Below, one piece after another: positions 22,194-31,725 of a stretch of DNA of 64,000 nt. Location of the stretch: contig NZ_CP023315.3 of NCBI RefSeq assembly GCF_002310375.3, positions 3,596,001 through 3,660,000 on the forward strand, in the 5' to 3' direction. Source of the stretch: Caulobacter vibrioides (GTDB lineage: Bacteria > Pseudomonadota > Alphaproteobacteria > Caulobacterales > Caulobacteraceae). Position 1 is the stretch's first letter, and the number at the start of each line of letters is the position of its first letter. Below the pieces are notes generated by a model. It saw nothing but the letters and a program-made list of their open reading frames with translations, did no database searches and was not told the DNA's origin. The position numbers were made by a program, and so were the translations under genes.

Positions 22194-23815
22194 TGCGCGT
22201 CGCCCTCTACGCCCGATACAGCGACGACAAGCAGAACCCGGCGTCGATCGCCGACCAGCTGGCGCTCTGCACCCGTCACGCCCAGGCGCGGGGCTGGACG
22301 ATCGCGGCCACCTATACCGACGCGGCGATCTCGGGCGCCCACATGGCCAACCGGCCGGGCGTCAACATGCTGATGGCCGCCGCCGAGGAGCGCGCCTTTG
22401 ATCTCATCCTGGTCGAGCACCAGGACCGCCTTTTCCGCAACCTCGCCGACAACGCCCGCGCCTTCGAGCGCCTGTCCTATCTGGGCATCGGAATCGCCAC
22501 CCTGCGCACCGACCGCGTGCAGCTGATGGACGTGGCGATCGAGGGACTGATGTCGCAGCTCTATCTCGACAACCTGTCGGCCAAGACCAAGCGCGGCATG
22601 CACGCCAACGCCGAAAAGGGTCTGGCCACCGGCGCGCGCATCTATGGCTATCGTTCGGCCCCCGGCGGCGAGATGGCCATTTTCGAAGAGGAAGCCGCCG
22701 TCGTGCGCCGGATCTTCGCCGGCTACGCCCAGGGCCTCACCGGCGTCGAGATCGCCGGCGTGCTCAACGATGACAAGATCCCCGCGCCCGGCGGCGGGAT
22801 CTGGGGCGCGACCTCGGTGATCGGCTCGCGCCAGCGCGGCAACGGCATCCTGCGCTGCGAACTCTATATCGGGGTCAAGGTCTGGAACCGCTTTGACCTG
22901 CGCAAGGACCCGGCCACCGGCAAGCGCGTCCAGCAGATCCGCCCCGAAAGCGAATGGAAGCGCACGCCTGTGCCGCACCTTCGCATCGTCGACCAGGTCG
23001 ACTGGGAAGCGGTCCAGGCCCGGTTCCTGCTCTCGGGCGCGCACCGTAAACCGCACCTGGCCAATCGCCACAAGCCCGGCCTGTTCTCAGGCCTGCTCAA
23101 GTGCGTCGAGTGCGGCGGAAACTACACGATCAAGGGCAAGGGCCGCCTGGTCTGTTCGGTCTATGTCGGCAAGGGGCCCAGCGCCTGTAACAACCGGCGC
23201 AGCATCATGCGCGACGAGGTCGAAGACCGCGTGCTCGAGGGGCTGCGCGCCAAGATGCTGTCGCCGGCGGCCGTCGCGGCCTATGTGCGCGCCTATCATG
23301 CCGAGTATGAGGCGGCGGCCGCCGCCGCCCAGTCGCGCCGCGCGCCGCTGGAAAAGCGCCTGGCCGAATTGAACCGCGGAATCGCGCGCCTGGTCGACGC
23401 GATCTGCGACGGGACCGAAACGCCGGCGATGCGCGCGCGCCTGGTCTCGGCCGAGGCCGATAAGGCCGAGATCGAGGCCCAGCTGGCCAGCGCCGACCAG
23501 CAAGCGCCGATCACCCTGCACCCGCGCGCGGCCGAGGTTTACGCCGAACAGGTCCGCGCCCTGCAGGAGCGCCTGGCCGAGCTGAAGGACGGCAAGCCCT
23601 CGGCCGACGATCGCCGCGTCATCGAACTGGTGCGCGGCCTGATCGAGCGCATCGAGATCCGCCCCGTCGACCAATCGCGCGGCGCACCGATCGAGCTTAC
23701 GCTCGTCGGCCGCCTCGCGGACTTCATGAAACCGTCCTGGGAAGAGAACCGGAACGAAAGTGGGTTCCGATTGGTAGCTGGGGGCGGGATCGAACCGCCG
23801 ACCTGTGGGTTATGA
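22193..23815 (+). CDS. Large serine recombinase (phage integrase)
   Basis: 540 residues. The catalytic N-terminal domain has YARYSDDKQ with the nucleophile Ser10 and further DRLFRN and the helix E region (LSAKTKRGMHANAEKGL). A recombinase domain follows, then a zinc ribbon (CVECGG, later VCSVYVGKGPSACNN, ~303-330) and a coiled coil (~385-440). It would integrate and excise the prophage. Serine integrases usually hit protein genes, yet this one ends in a tRNA: its last ~15 codons (VAGGGIEPPTCGL) are the complement of the tRNA-Met 3' half, so its C-terminus is encoded by the attachment site. Confidence 0.93.
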   Translation: MRVALYARYSDDKQNPASIADQLALCTRHAQARGWTIAATYTDAAISGAHMANRPGVNMLMAAAEERAFDLILVEHQDRLFRNLADNARAFERLSYLGIGIATLRTDRVQLMDVAIEGLMSQLYLDNLSAKTKRGMHANAEKGLATGARIYGYRSAPGGEMAIFEEEAAVVRRIFAGYAQGLTGVEIAGVLNDDKIPAPGGGIWGATSVIGSRQRGNGILRCELYIGVKVWNRFDLRKDPATGKRVQQIRPESEWKRTPVPHLRIVDQVDWEAVQARFLLSGAHRKPHLANRHKPGLFSGLLKCVECGGNYTIKGKGRLVCSVYVGKGPSACNNRRSIMRDEVEDRVLEGLRAKMLSPAAVAAYVRAYHAEYEAAAAAAQSRRAPLEKRLAELNRGIARLVDAICDGTETPAMRARLVSAEADKAEIEAQLASADQQAPITLHPRAAEVYAEQVRALQERLAELKDGKPSADDRRVIELVRGLIERIEIRPVDQSRGAPIELTLVGRLADFMKPSWEENRNESGFRLVAGGGIEPPTCGL

Positions 23816-23848
23816 ATCCACCGCTCTAACCATCTGAGCTACCCAGCC
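23772..23848 (-). tRNA. tRNA-Met (CAT), prophage attachment site
   Basis: 77 nt including an encoded CCA. D-stem GCTC/GAGC, anticodon loop TTCATAA, T-arm with GGTTCGATCC. The acceptor pairs GGCTGGG with CCCAGCT, giving a G1.U72 wobble, and the anticodon stem has an A31-C39 mismatch. Elongator Met rather than initiator or Ile2 is favoured by overall form, not proven. The gene's 3' half faces the prophage and overlaps the recombinase gene by 44 bp, so this half is probably the attachment core supplied by the phage. Confidence 0.9.
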
Positions 23849-23892
23849 ATAGCCAGGACGGACGCGGGTCATACGCCCAAGCGCGCTTCGCA

Positions 23893-24942
23893 TCAAGCCC
23901 GGGATGTCATTCCATCCAGCGCCGCATCCAGTCGCCGCGCCAGTTCTGCGGGGCTGTATTCGGTCAAGACGAGCCGCCGCGCCGCCGCGCCCAGGCGCCG
24001 CGCGGCGCCGCGATCGCTCATCAGCTCGGCGAGGGCCTCGGCGAGACGATCAGGATCATCATCGGGAACCAGACGGCCATCGGTTCCGTCGGTCACGATC
24101 TCAAGTGGCCCGTCGATCTCGCTGGCGACCACGGGCAAGCCCACCGCCATCGCCTCCAACAAGGTCAGGGGGAAACCCTCCTGGTGGGAGGGAAACGCGA
24201 AGAGGTCGCCGGTCGCGAGGAAGCCCGCGACGTCGTTGGTCCAGCCCTTGAGGCTGACGCAAGCCGCAAGATCCAGCTCCTGGATCAGCCCCTCCAGCAC
24301 GCCCCGCTCATCGCCTTCGCCGGCGATCTCGCAGATGACGTCGTAGTCCCAGGCGCGCAGCTTGCCGACCGCGTGGATCAGGACATCGAAGCCCTTCTTC
24401 GGATGAAGCCGGCCGGCCGCGACGATCTTGGTGGGCTGACCCTCTCGCGTGAAGGGGCGGGCCTCGGCGTTCGGCGGCTTAACCGCATTGGGCACGAACC
24501 AGACATGATCCGCCGGCGCGCCCCGCTCGATCGCCAGCGCGGCCAGATGCCGACCGACGCAGACATAGTGCGCGCCCGGGGTCACATCGAAGGACGGCTT
24601 GTGCAAGCAGACGGCGCGCACGACGTTGGCCGGCGCCGCCTTGTCGAACACCCGCGCCGGACGCTGACCATGGCTCAGGATGAGCGCGGGCTGGTACGCC
24701 TTCACAAGCTTTCGGGCGGCGCCGAGCGTCATCGGGTCCCAGTCCGTCAGCGCCGGCATCACCGTGAGCGGCGGGACTCGGTCTGCCTGAGCCGCGGCCA
24801 CCTTTCCCCCCTTGCGAACCACGCCCACGCAGCGCCCGCCCTGGCGCGCGGCCCAGGCTTCGAGGATGGGTTGGTAGTCCAGAAAGACCTGCTCAAGACC
24901 GCCCAGGCCCTTGCCCAGCATGGCGTGCAGGATGGTGGTCAA
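23893..24942 (-). CDS. GT4-family glycosyltransferase
   Basis: 349 residues with two Rossmann-like halves of the GT-B fold. The C-terminal half has AAGRLHPKKGFDVLIHA, then EGFPLTLLEAMAVGLPVVAS with the conserved E-x7-E signature of GT4 retaining enzymes. It likely transfers a nucleotide-sugar residue to a surface polysaccharide or lipid acceptor; the substrate cannot be told. First host gene past the attachment tRNA; no polysaccharide cluster is adjacent. Confidence 0.85.
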   Translation of the reverse strand: MTTILHAMLGKGLGGLEQVFLDYQPILEAWAARQGGRCVGVVRKGGKVAAAQADRVPPLTVMPALTDWDPMTLGAARKLVKAYQPALILSHGQRPARVFDKAAPANVVRAVCLHKPSFDVTPGAHYVCVGRHLAALAIERGAPADHVWFVPNAVKPPNAEARPFTREGQPTKIVAAGRLHPKKGFDVLIHAVGKLRAWDYDVICEIAGEGDERGVLEGLIQELDLAACVSLKGWTNDVAGFLATGDLFAFPSHQEGFPLTLLEAMAVGLPVVASEIDGPLEIVTDGTDGRLVPDDDPDRLAEALAELMSDRGAARRLGAAARRLVLTEYSPAELARRLDAALDGMTSRA

Positions 24943-25060
24943 GGCGAGCTCCGGGGGAGGCGTTGCGGGCCGCGACCATCATGGCGCGCGGCCCTGGTGT
25001 CAACGCGGGAGCATCGGCTTGCGATCCTGTCCGCCTCGGCGACCTTCCCGTCGAGGCGTC

Positions 25061-28000
25061 CTATTTTCCGCCGAGCAGCACCTTCACCGCCGCGTCCAGC
25101 TGGGCGTCCGCGCCGGCGAGCGTCTCGCCCAGCGGCCGCTCGACATCAATGTCCACCGGTCGCGGGTTCAGCTCCATGTTCTGGCCGCGCAGATCGTCGA
25201 TGCGGATGAACGGCAGGCGCACGTTCGAGCCGTCGATCAGCTGGCGGCCGCCGGTGAAGATGATCCATCCGGCGGTGGGCTTGCCGACCACCTTGCCCAG
25301 GCCGAGCGCGCGATAGCCCTCGGTGAAGTCCTCGGCGTCGGAGAGAGACGACTCGTTGGTCACCAGCACGGTCGGCAGGCCCAGAGCACGTTGGCCCAGG
25401 CTCTGGCGCGAGGGCATGGCGAAGCGGTCGCGCGGCGTCATCATCAGGTAGTTGCGTCGCGAGAAGACGTCCAGCACGTGGCCGTTCACATAGCCGCCGT
25501 TGTTGTTGCGAACATCGATGACCACGCCCTGCTTGCCCTGGTTCTGGGCGTCGAGGTCGATATAGAGCTGGGCCAGCGAGCCGTCGGACATGTCGGCGAT
25601 GTGGACATAGCCCAGCTTGCCGCCGCTGACGCGTTCGACATAGGCGCGGCGGTCATTGACCCACTGGCGATACAGCAAGCCCGTGGCCGTGGCGGTCGCG
25701 ACCGGACGAACCACCGCCTCGCGCGTCTTGCCATCAACGCTCGTGATGGTCAGCACGGTGCGCTTGCCGGCCTGGCCCCGGAGCAGCTTGTCCAGATTCA
25801 CCCCCGGCGAAAGCGCTTCACCATTGACCGCCGCCAGGGTTTCGCCGGGTTTGATCGAGCCTTCCAGCGCCGCCGGGCCCAGCGCGATCACCTCGCGGAT
25901 CACCAGTCCCTTGCCGGCCTCATAGGCCTCGCGGTCGAAGCGCAAGCCAAGGTTTGCGGCGCGCACGATCGGGACCGAGGGGTCCGGCTGCTTGCTGATC
26001 CCCGTGTGCGAGGCGTTCAACTCGCCGATCATCAGGTTTATGTTACGGCGCAGTTCGTCGCCGGTGCGCGCGCCACCGACATACGGCGCCCAGCGTTGGC
26101 GCAGTTGCTCCCAGTTTGCGCCGTGGAACTTCGGATCATAGAAGCCGCGATCCAGGACGCCCCAGGCCTGTTCGAAGACGACGGTCTTCTCGACGTCGAA
26201 ATCGACGGCCAGTTCGGCGTTGACCGCCAGGGGGCGCGGCTTGGGCTGGTCGACCGGCGTCGCGACGAGCGAACCGCCCTCCAGGAACCAGACCTCCTTG
26301 CCGTCAGGCGTGAAGGCGATGTCGCCCTTCGGACGACGGGTCGAGGTCAGTTGTACGGGAACGGCCGGCTCACGCGCCAACTCGTCGAGATTGTAGGTGT
26401 AGAAGTTGCTCTGACCAGCCTGGCGGGCGCGGAACACCAGCGTCTTCCCGTCGGGGCTGATCACCGGCGTGGCGACGTCCATGCCCAGCGGCAGGAAGGT
26501 CGCGCGCTCGCGCAGCCCTTCGAAGACGATCCGGACCGGCTCGACCTTCTTCTTCGGCGCGGCGGGCTTGGCTTCGGTGACGGGCTTGGCCGCAGCGTCG
26601 GTCTTCTGGGGCTCGGCCTGGGAGTCCGCCGGCTTGTCAGGCGCGTCGGTCGGCTTGAACAGGTCGCGGAAGGCGTCCTCGCGGTACTTGGGCACATTGG
26701 GCAGCAGGTCGACGCGCAGGATCTTGGCGTCCTCGCTGCGCTGGCTGGTGTCGACCAGGATGTACTTGCCGTCGGGAGACCAGGCGACCTTGCCGACATT
26801 GCCGTTGGCCAGGAACGTGACCTGACGCGCCGCGCCGCCGTCCATCGACACGACATGCACATTATCGAAAGCCTTGCGGTCGGTGACGGTGAACGCCAGC
26901 CACCGGTTGTCGGGCGACCAGGTCAGTGGCGTGTCATCAAAGCCGCCCAGCGCGCCTTCAAACAAGACGCGGTCGCTGGCGACCTTGCCGCTGGCGTCGA
27001 AGGTGATCGCCCGGATCTGCTTGCCGTCGCGGACATAGGCCAAGACCCGGCCATCCGGCGACCAGACCGGACCGGTATTGCGCGCCGCGCCCGTGGTCAG
27101 GGCCGTCTCCTGGCCCGTCGCGAAATCATGGGCGTAGAGGTTGGCGGCGCGGTCGCGCTCCGAGACATAGATCAGGCGCTTGCTGTCGGCCGACCAGACC
27201 GGGTCGCGCTCCACGATGGGCGTGCGGGTAACCCGTTGCGCGGCGCCGCCGTCCTTGGTCGAGACCGCAAACAACTCGCCGTGGGCGATGATCGCGGCCT
27301 TCTTGCCGTCGGGCGACAGGGCCAAGCTGTCGAAGCTGGTTTCGTTCCTGTGCGCCTCCCCCTCGCTGGCGGGCGCGCCGCGCAGGACGATCGGAGCCTT
27401 GGTCGTCTTGCCCGTGGCCGTATCCATCGACCAGATGGCGAAGTCGCGCTCAAAGACGATGGTGCGGCCGTCATAGCCCATCGTCGGCCACAGCAGCCGT
27501 CCGTCGGTGAAGCGCGTCACCTGCTGCGGGGTCCCGCCGAGGGGCAGGCGCCACAGGTTCTCGGTCCCGCTCTGGTCGCTCATGAACCACAGCGTCTTGC
27601 CGTCAGGGGTCCACATCGGCCAAGCGCGCTTGGCGCCGCCCGGAACGAGCTTCTGATAGGTCCCGCCATTGACGGGCTTCAGCCAGATCTCGCTCTCGTC
27701 GATATGCGAGTGGCCGTTGCGCCACCACTGCACGTTCGACATGCCGCGCGCGACGAGCGCGATCGTGCGGCCATCCGGCGAAGGCGCCCCGCCGAACTCG
27801 TTGAGGAACCGCTCGCGACTGACCTCCAGGGGCGTGCCGCCCGAGGCCGCGACACGGAACACGTCGCCCTGGCGCGCCACGTCGTTGACGCCGGAGGTGA
27901 AGTAGATCCACCGGCCATCGCGCGACCAGCCGTCCAGCGTCTCGGCGCTATCGCCATAGGTCAGGCGGCGAATCTCGCCGGTGGCGAGCGTCAGAACATA

Positions 28001-28294
28001 GAGATTGGCCACGCCCGAGCGCGTCGAGACAAAGGCCAGAGACTTGCCGTCGGGCGAATAGAGCGGACGGGACTCGGTGGCGGCGTGCGTGACCAACAGG
28101 CGCGCCTGGCCGCCGGCGGCAGGAACCGTCCAGAGATCCCCACCCGAGACGAAGGCGATTTCCGCGCCGTCAGGCGACAGCGCCGGTTCTGCAAGCGACG
28201 GTAGCGCGTCGGCGGCGAAAGCCGACGTAGCGATCGAAGCGCCCAGCGCGACCGCCGACACAGCGCCCAGCAGCGCCTTCAAGTTGAACCCCAT
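25061..28294 (-). CDS. Tricorn-like S41 peptidase with WD40-type propeller, secreted
   Basis: 1077 residues from the ATG at 28294 (a GTG at 28306 is also in frame). Signal peptide at the start (LLGAVSAVALGASIATSAFA). Residues ~30-650 contain repeated propeller blades with LSPDG, WSPDG or YSPDG motifs. A PDZ-like stretch (ALEGSIKPGETLAAVNGEAL) precedes the S41 tail-protease domain with GKLGYVHIADMSDGSL and the catalytic region FTEGYRALGLGKVVGKPTAG. In this family the propeller gates access to the protease; the enzyme should act in the periplasm on peptides. Pro/Ala/Lys-rich insertion near residues 545-580. Confidence 0.88.
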   Translation of the reverse strand: MGFNLKALLGAVSAVALGASIATSAFAADALPSLAEPALSPDGAEIAFVSGGDLWTVPAAGGQARLLVTHAATESRPLYSPDGKSLAFVSTRSGVANLYVLTLATGEIRRLTYGDSAETLDGWSRDGRWIYFTSGVNDVARQGDVFRVAASGGTPLEVSRERFLNEFGGAPSPDGRTIALVARGMSNVQWWRNGHSHIDESEIWLKPVNGGTYQKLVPGGAKRAWPMWTPDGKTLWFMSDQSGTENLWRLPLGGTPQQVTRFTDGRLLWPTMGYDGRTIVFERDFAIWSMDTATGKTTKAPIVLRGAPASEGEAHRNETSFDSLALSPDGKKAAIIAHGELFAVSTKDGGAAQRVTRTPIVERDPVWSADSKRLIYVSERDRAANLYAHDFATGQETALTTGAARNTGPVWSPDGRVLAYVRDGKQIRAITFDASGKVASDRVLFEGALGGFDDTPLTWSPDNRWLAFTVTDRKAFDNVHVVSMDGGAARQVTFLANGNVGKVAWSPDGKYILVDTSQRSEDAKILRVDLLPNVPKYREDAFRDLFKPTDAPDKPADSQAEPQKTDAAAKPVTEAKPAAPKKKVEPVRIVFEGLRERATFLPLGMDVATPVISPDGKTLVFRARQAGQSNFYTYNLDELAREPAVPVQLTSTRRPKGDIAFTPDGKEVWFLEGGSLVATPVDQPKPRPLAVNAELAVDFDVEKTVVFEQAWGVLDRGFYDPKFHGANWEQLRQRWAPYVGGARTGDELRRNINLMIGELNASHTGISKQPDPSVPIVRAANLGLRFDREAYEAGKGLVIREVIALGPAALEGSIKPGETLAAVNGEALSPGVNLDKLLRGQAGKRTVLTITSVDGKTREAVVRPVATATATGLLYRQWVNDRRAYVERVSGGKLGYVHIADMSDGSLAQLYIDLDAQNQGKQGVVIDVRNNNGGYVNGHVLDVFSRRNYLMMTPRDRFAMPSRQSLGQRALGLPTVLVTNESSLSDAEDFTEGYRALGLGKVVGKPTAGWIIFTGGRQLIDGSNVRLPFIRIDDLRGQNMELNPRPVDIDVERPLGETLAGADAQLDAAVKVLLGGK

Positions 28295-28398
28295 GACCAG
28301 CCTCACCCCAGAAACTCCGAAGACGGAATTGCTATCACGCGCGCGGCGAAGACCAACCGGGTCGGGCCCTCAGGATCAGCCCATTTTTTGCGCCGAGG

Positions 28399-29517
28399 TC
28401 AGACGACCTCAGCAAGCCGCTGGGCCACCGCCTCACCGATCGCCAGAGAGCTTGTCAGGCCCGGACTCTCGATCCCGAACAGGGCCATCAGGCCGGGAAG
28501 ACCGTGGTCCTCGGCGCCGCGCAGCTGGAAGTCCGGCTGCGGTTCATCAGGGCCATGCAGCTTGGGCCTCACGCCCGCATAGTCGGGAACCAGCTTGTCG
28601 GCGGGGAGGTCTGGCCAGAACTTCCGGATATAGGCAGCGAACGCGTCGGCCTTGGCGGGATCGATCGAGTAGTCCGGCGTGGACACATATTCGAGATCCG
28701 GCCCGAACACCGCCTGACCGCCCATGTCGTTGCGATAGTGGGTGCCCAGCGCCCCATGGATCGGCGGCGGATAGATCAGGCGCTGGAACGGCGCCTTGCC
28801 GGCCAGCCGGAAATAGACGCCCTTGCCGAAGTGGGCCTTGGGGATGAGGTCGGCCGGATAGCCCTCGATCCGGCCCGCCACCGCTTGCGACGACAGGCCC
28901 GGCGCGGTGACCAGAAGGCGGCAGGTCAGGTCGGTGGGCTCGGCGCCGCCGGCGCGAACCCGGAAGCCCCCGCCGGCCAGGGGCTCAGCGCCCTCGAACG
29001 GCGTCGACAGCACCACCGCCCCGCCCGCGGCCTCGATCTCGCCCTGCAGGGCCAGCATGTAGTCATGGCTGGCGAAGACGCCGCTTTCGGGCGACAGCAG
29101 CGCGGCGTGGGCGTTGAGGCCCGGCTCCAGCGCCCGCGCCTGCGCGCCGGTCAGCGTCTCCATGCCCTCGACATCATTGGCCAGGGCCTGGTCCCAGATG
29201 GTGTCGAGCCGCGCGATCTCGTCCTGCGAGGTCGCCACCACCAGCTTTCCGCACTTCTTGTAGGGCACCTTGTGGGCGTCGCAGAAGGCGTACAGCGCCC
29301 GCCGGCCCTGGACGCACAGCTTGGCTTTCAGCGAACCGGTCGGATAGTAGAGCCCGCCGTGGATCACCTCGGAATTGCGGGACGACACACCTTCCCCGAT
29401 GTGTCCCTGCTCTTCCAGGACCGCGACCACCAGCCCGCGCCGCGACAGGGCGTAGCCGCAGGCCAGACCCACCGCGCCGGCGCCCACGACGACCGCGTCG
29501 AAATCAAACTCGCTCAT
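28399..29517 (-). CDS. FAD-dependent oxidoreductase, L-2-hydroxyglutarate oxidase-like
   Basis: 372 residues of the DAO fold. The FAD-binding N-terminus is AVVVGAGAVGLACGYALSRRG with Glu at the end of beta 2, followed by SSRNSEVIHGGLYYPTGSLK, a signature of the LhgO/L2HGDH group. The C-terminus FGIESPGLTSSLAIGEAVA is the second FAD motif. Likely oxidises an alpha-hydroxy acid such as L-2-hydroxyglutarate and passes electrons to oxygen or quinone. Single-gene unit; substrate inferred from the family. Confidence 0.85.
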   Translation of the reverse strand: MSEFDFDAVVVGAGAVGLACGYALSRRGLVVAVLEEQGHIGEGVSSRNSEVIHGGLYYPTGSLKAKLCVQGRRALYAFCDAHKVPYKKCGKLVVATSQDEIARLDTIWDQALANDVEGMETLTGAQARALEPGLNAHAALLSPESGVFASHDYMLALQGEIEAAGGAVVLSTPFEGAEPLAGGGFRVRAGGAEPTDLTCRLLVTAPGLSSQAVAGRIEGYPADLIPKAHFGKGVYFRLAGKAPFQRLIYPPPIHGALGTHYRNDMGGQAVFGPDLEYVSTPDYSIDPAKADAFAAYIRKFWPDLPADKLVPDYAGVRPKLHGPDEPQPDFQLRGAEDHGLPGLMALFGIESPGLTSSLAIGEAVAQRLAEVV

Positions 29518-29644
29518 GCCCCCACCTTAGACGAGGCGCCCCAATCCGCCAGCCACCACGCCCTCGCCTCGATTGACAGCGCTAGCAAACACAGCATGGT
29601 CTGACCACGCGGCGCCAAGACGTCGCCTCGGGGGGAATAACAAG

Positions 29645-30814
29645 ATGGACGGCACGCCGGCCGCGCCCGCGCGCAACCTGCTGATCGATACGCTGCGGGC
29701 CTTCGCCCTGATCGGCGTCTACATGGTCCACATGTTCGAGCAGTACGAGATCTACTGGGCTGCGCCGAACCAGAACCTGACCCACACGATCTTCACCACC
29801 TTCTTCATGGGCAAGGCCTTCAGCCTGCTGACCCTGTGCTTTGGCCTCAGCTTCTTCCTGCTGATGAACCGCGCGGACCGGCGGGGCACGAACTTCGCTG
29901 GCCGCTTCGCCTGGCGGATGGTGGTTCTGGCCCTGATCGGCCTGGTCCATAGCCTCATTTATCGCGGCGACATCCTGATGGTGTTGGCGCCGTTGGGCCT
30001 GCTGCTGATCCCGTTCTATCGCGTGAACACCAAGGTGATCCTGACGGTCGCGGCGGTGCTGCTGGCCCAGCCCCTGCTGGCGTTCCAGATCCTCAGCGCC
30101 GCCTCAGGCGCGGCTTGGGCCAACGCTGCGCCGCACCACTGGGGCGACACGGGGCCGGCCTTCTATCGTGACGCGGCGCTGGGCCCGATGCTGACCTGGA
30201 ATGTCTGGCAGGGGCAGAGCTTCAAGTGGTGGTTCTTCATCGAGACCGGCCGCCTGTTCCAGATCCTGGCCCTGTTCCTGATCGGCCTTAGCCTGGGCCG
30301 CGCCGGCGTGTTCGACGCGCCCGAGCGGTTCGTCCGCCAGCGCCGCCGGGCCTTGATCGCGCTGATCGTGATCGCCCTTCTGGCCCGCTTTGGCCAGGCG
30401 CCGCTGGCCGCCCTGCTGCCCGACGCAACCGCCGCCCCGATGGCCCGCAAGCTGCTCGGCAACCTGATGGGCGGCTGGTTCGACGCCTCGGTGATGGGCG
30501 TCTATGTGCTGCTGATCGTCGAGGCCTATCAGGGCGTTGGCCGCAAGCTCCTGGAGCGCCTGGCGCCGATGGGCCGGATGACCCTGACCTTCTACGTCCT
30601 GCAGTCGCTGATCTGGGTCCCGGTCTTCTACGGCTTTGGCCTGGGCGCCTGGAAATGGCTGCCGCAGGGCACGGCGCTGCTGCTGGGCCTTGGCTTTCTG
30701 GTCGCCCAGGGCGTGGTGGCGACCCTGTGGTTCAAGCGCTTCCACTATGGCCCACTGGAGTGGGTCTGGCGCGCGGGGACCTATGGGACGGTGAGGGTGC
30801 CGTTCCGGCGGTGA
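29645..30814 (+). CDS. DUF418 membrane protein
   Basis: 389 residues from the ATG at 29645, which follows a GGGGGGA ribosome site; an upstream in-frame ATG at 29573 lacks one. It has about nine to ten hydrophobic helices. The opening RNLLIDTLRAFALIGVYMVH and the C-terminal GRMTLTFYVLQSL, then GPLEWVWR are hallmarks of DUF418 (YeiB-like). Family function is unsettled; acyltransferase-like topology has been noted. Stand-alone gene. Confidence 0.85.
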   Translation: MDGTPAAPARNLLIDTLRAFALIGVYMVHMFEQYEIYWAAPNQNLTHTIFTTFFMGKAFSLLTLCFGLSFFLLMNRADRRGTNFAGRFAWRMVVLALIGLVHSLIYRGDILMVLAPLGLLLIPFYRVNTKVILTVAAVLLAQPLLAFQILSAASGAAWANAAPHHWGDTGPAFYRDAALGPMLTWNVWQGQSFKWWFFIETGRLFQILALFLIGLSLGRAGVFDAPERFVRQRRRALIALIVIALLARFGQAPLAALLPDATAAPMARKLLGNLMGGWFDASVMGVYVLLIVEAYQGVGRKLLERLAPMGRMTLTFYVLQSLIWVPVFYGFGLGAWKWLPQGTALLLGLGFLVAQGVVATLWFKRFHYGPLEWVWRAGTYGTVRVPFRR

Positions 30815-30902
30815 GGGCCTGAATAGTCATCCCCGCTAAAGCGATTGCAACATCGGGCGCAGCCAATCATCTTGAGATTGAGGAACCGAGATTGAGGACC
30901 GC

Positions 30903-31721
30903 ATGTTGCGTACAACTGGGCTTGCCCTGGTCATCCTGCTGGCCGGAGGATCAGCATCGGCAAACGCGCAGGCACTCCACGAACTGCAATCGCCGCAAGA
31001 CATCACTTGGCGCTCCAAGCCCACAGCTCAGGATATGGCGAACTTCTACCCGGCAAAAGCGCAGCGCGCTGAGCAAGCCGGCTGGGCCGTGCTAGAATGT
31101 CGGACCGCGACGACAGGCGAGATGAAGAACTGTCAGCTATTGGGCGAAGGTCCAGTTGGCTTCGACTTCGGCGCAGCGGGTCTCAGGCTATCCAGCAAGT
31201 TCAAGATCGACGCCAGTAAGACCGATCCAACGTTGCTCGAAAGCGGGGTCGTTACGATACCGATCTTCATGGTGACTCCCACTGGTGCGCCGCCACCTCC
31301 GCGCGACTACCTAGCGGGACAACCGGCGGCCCTAGTCACAATCGCGCTCAACAAGGCGAAGGGCGATTTCCCCTGCCCCAGCGCCGCAGCGCCGGACCGT
31401 CAATGCCGCTCCCACGCACTCAAGTGGCGCAAAAGCCCGAGTTTGGCGGAAGGCGCCGCGCAAGTCCGTGCGGCCAACGCGACTTCTGGCCGCTCGTCCC
31501 TACAATGCCGCATCCAAGTCGACTACCATCTGACGAGCTGCGGAACGGCTGAAGCCGACCCTCAGCGCAAGGCCGCGATGTTGGCTCTGAGCGCCACGTT
31601 GATCGCCCCCGAGAAGGCGGACGATGAAACGCCCACCTCGGGGAACATAGTCGTGATCGACTTCAACTGGGCAGCCTTGCGGAACGCCGTCGAGACGAGC
31701 GTATTCGCGAAACTACCCTAG
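30903..31721 (+). CDS. Secreted protein with TonB-C-like domain
   Basis: 272 residues with a signal peptide (LRTTGLALVILLAGGSASANA). Residues ~38-125 (DMANFYPAKAQRAEQAGWAVLECRTA, given here in part as FYPAKAQRAEQAGWAV) match the TonB C-terminal-like domains of Caulobacter proteins that lack a membrane anchor. Cys pairs at ~67/78 and later positions may form disulfides. Codon use is less GC-rich than neighbours, suggesting acquisition or weak selection. Role unknown. Confidence 0.6.
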   Translation: MLRTTGLALVILLAGGSASANAQALHELQSPQDITWRSKPTAQDMANFYPAKAQRAEQAGWAVLECRTATTGEMKNCQLLGEGPVGFDFGAAGLRLSSKFKIDASKTDPTLLESGVVTIPIFMVTPTGAPPPPRDYLAGQPAALVTIALNKAKGDFPCPSAAAPDRQCRSHALKWRKSPSLAEGAAQVRAANATSGRSSLQCRIQVDYHLTSCGTAEADPQRKAAMLALSATLIAPEKADDETPTSGNIVVIDFNWAALRNAVETSVFAKLP

Positions 31722-31725
31722 CCTC

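Noticed and set aside
24911..28204. Very long open frame (1097 codons) on the plus strand
   Set aside because: It is the complement of the tricorn-like protease; its peptide is Arg/Ala/Gln-rich without domains, while the minus strand shows signal peptide, propeller and protease motifs.
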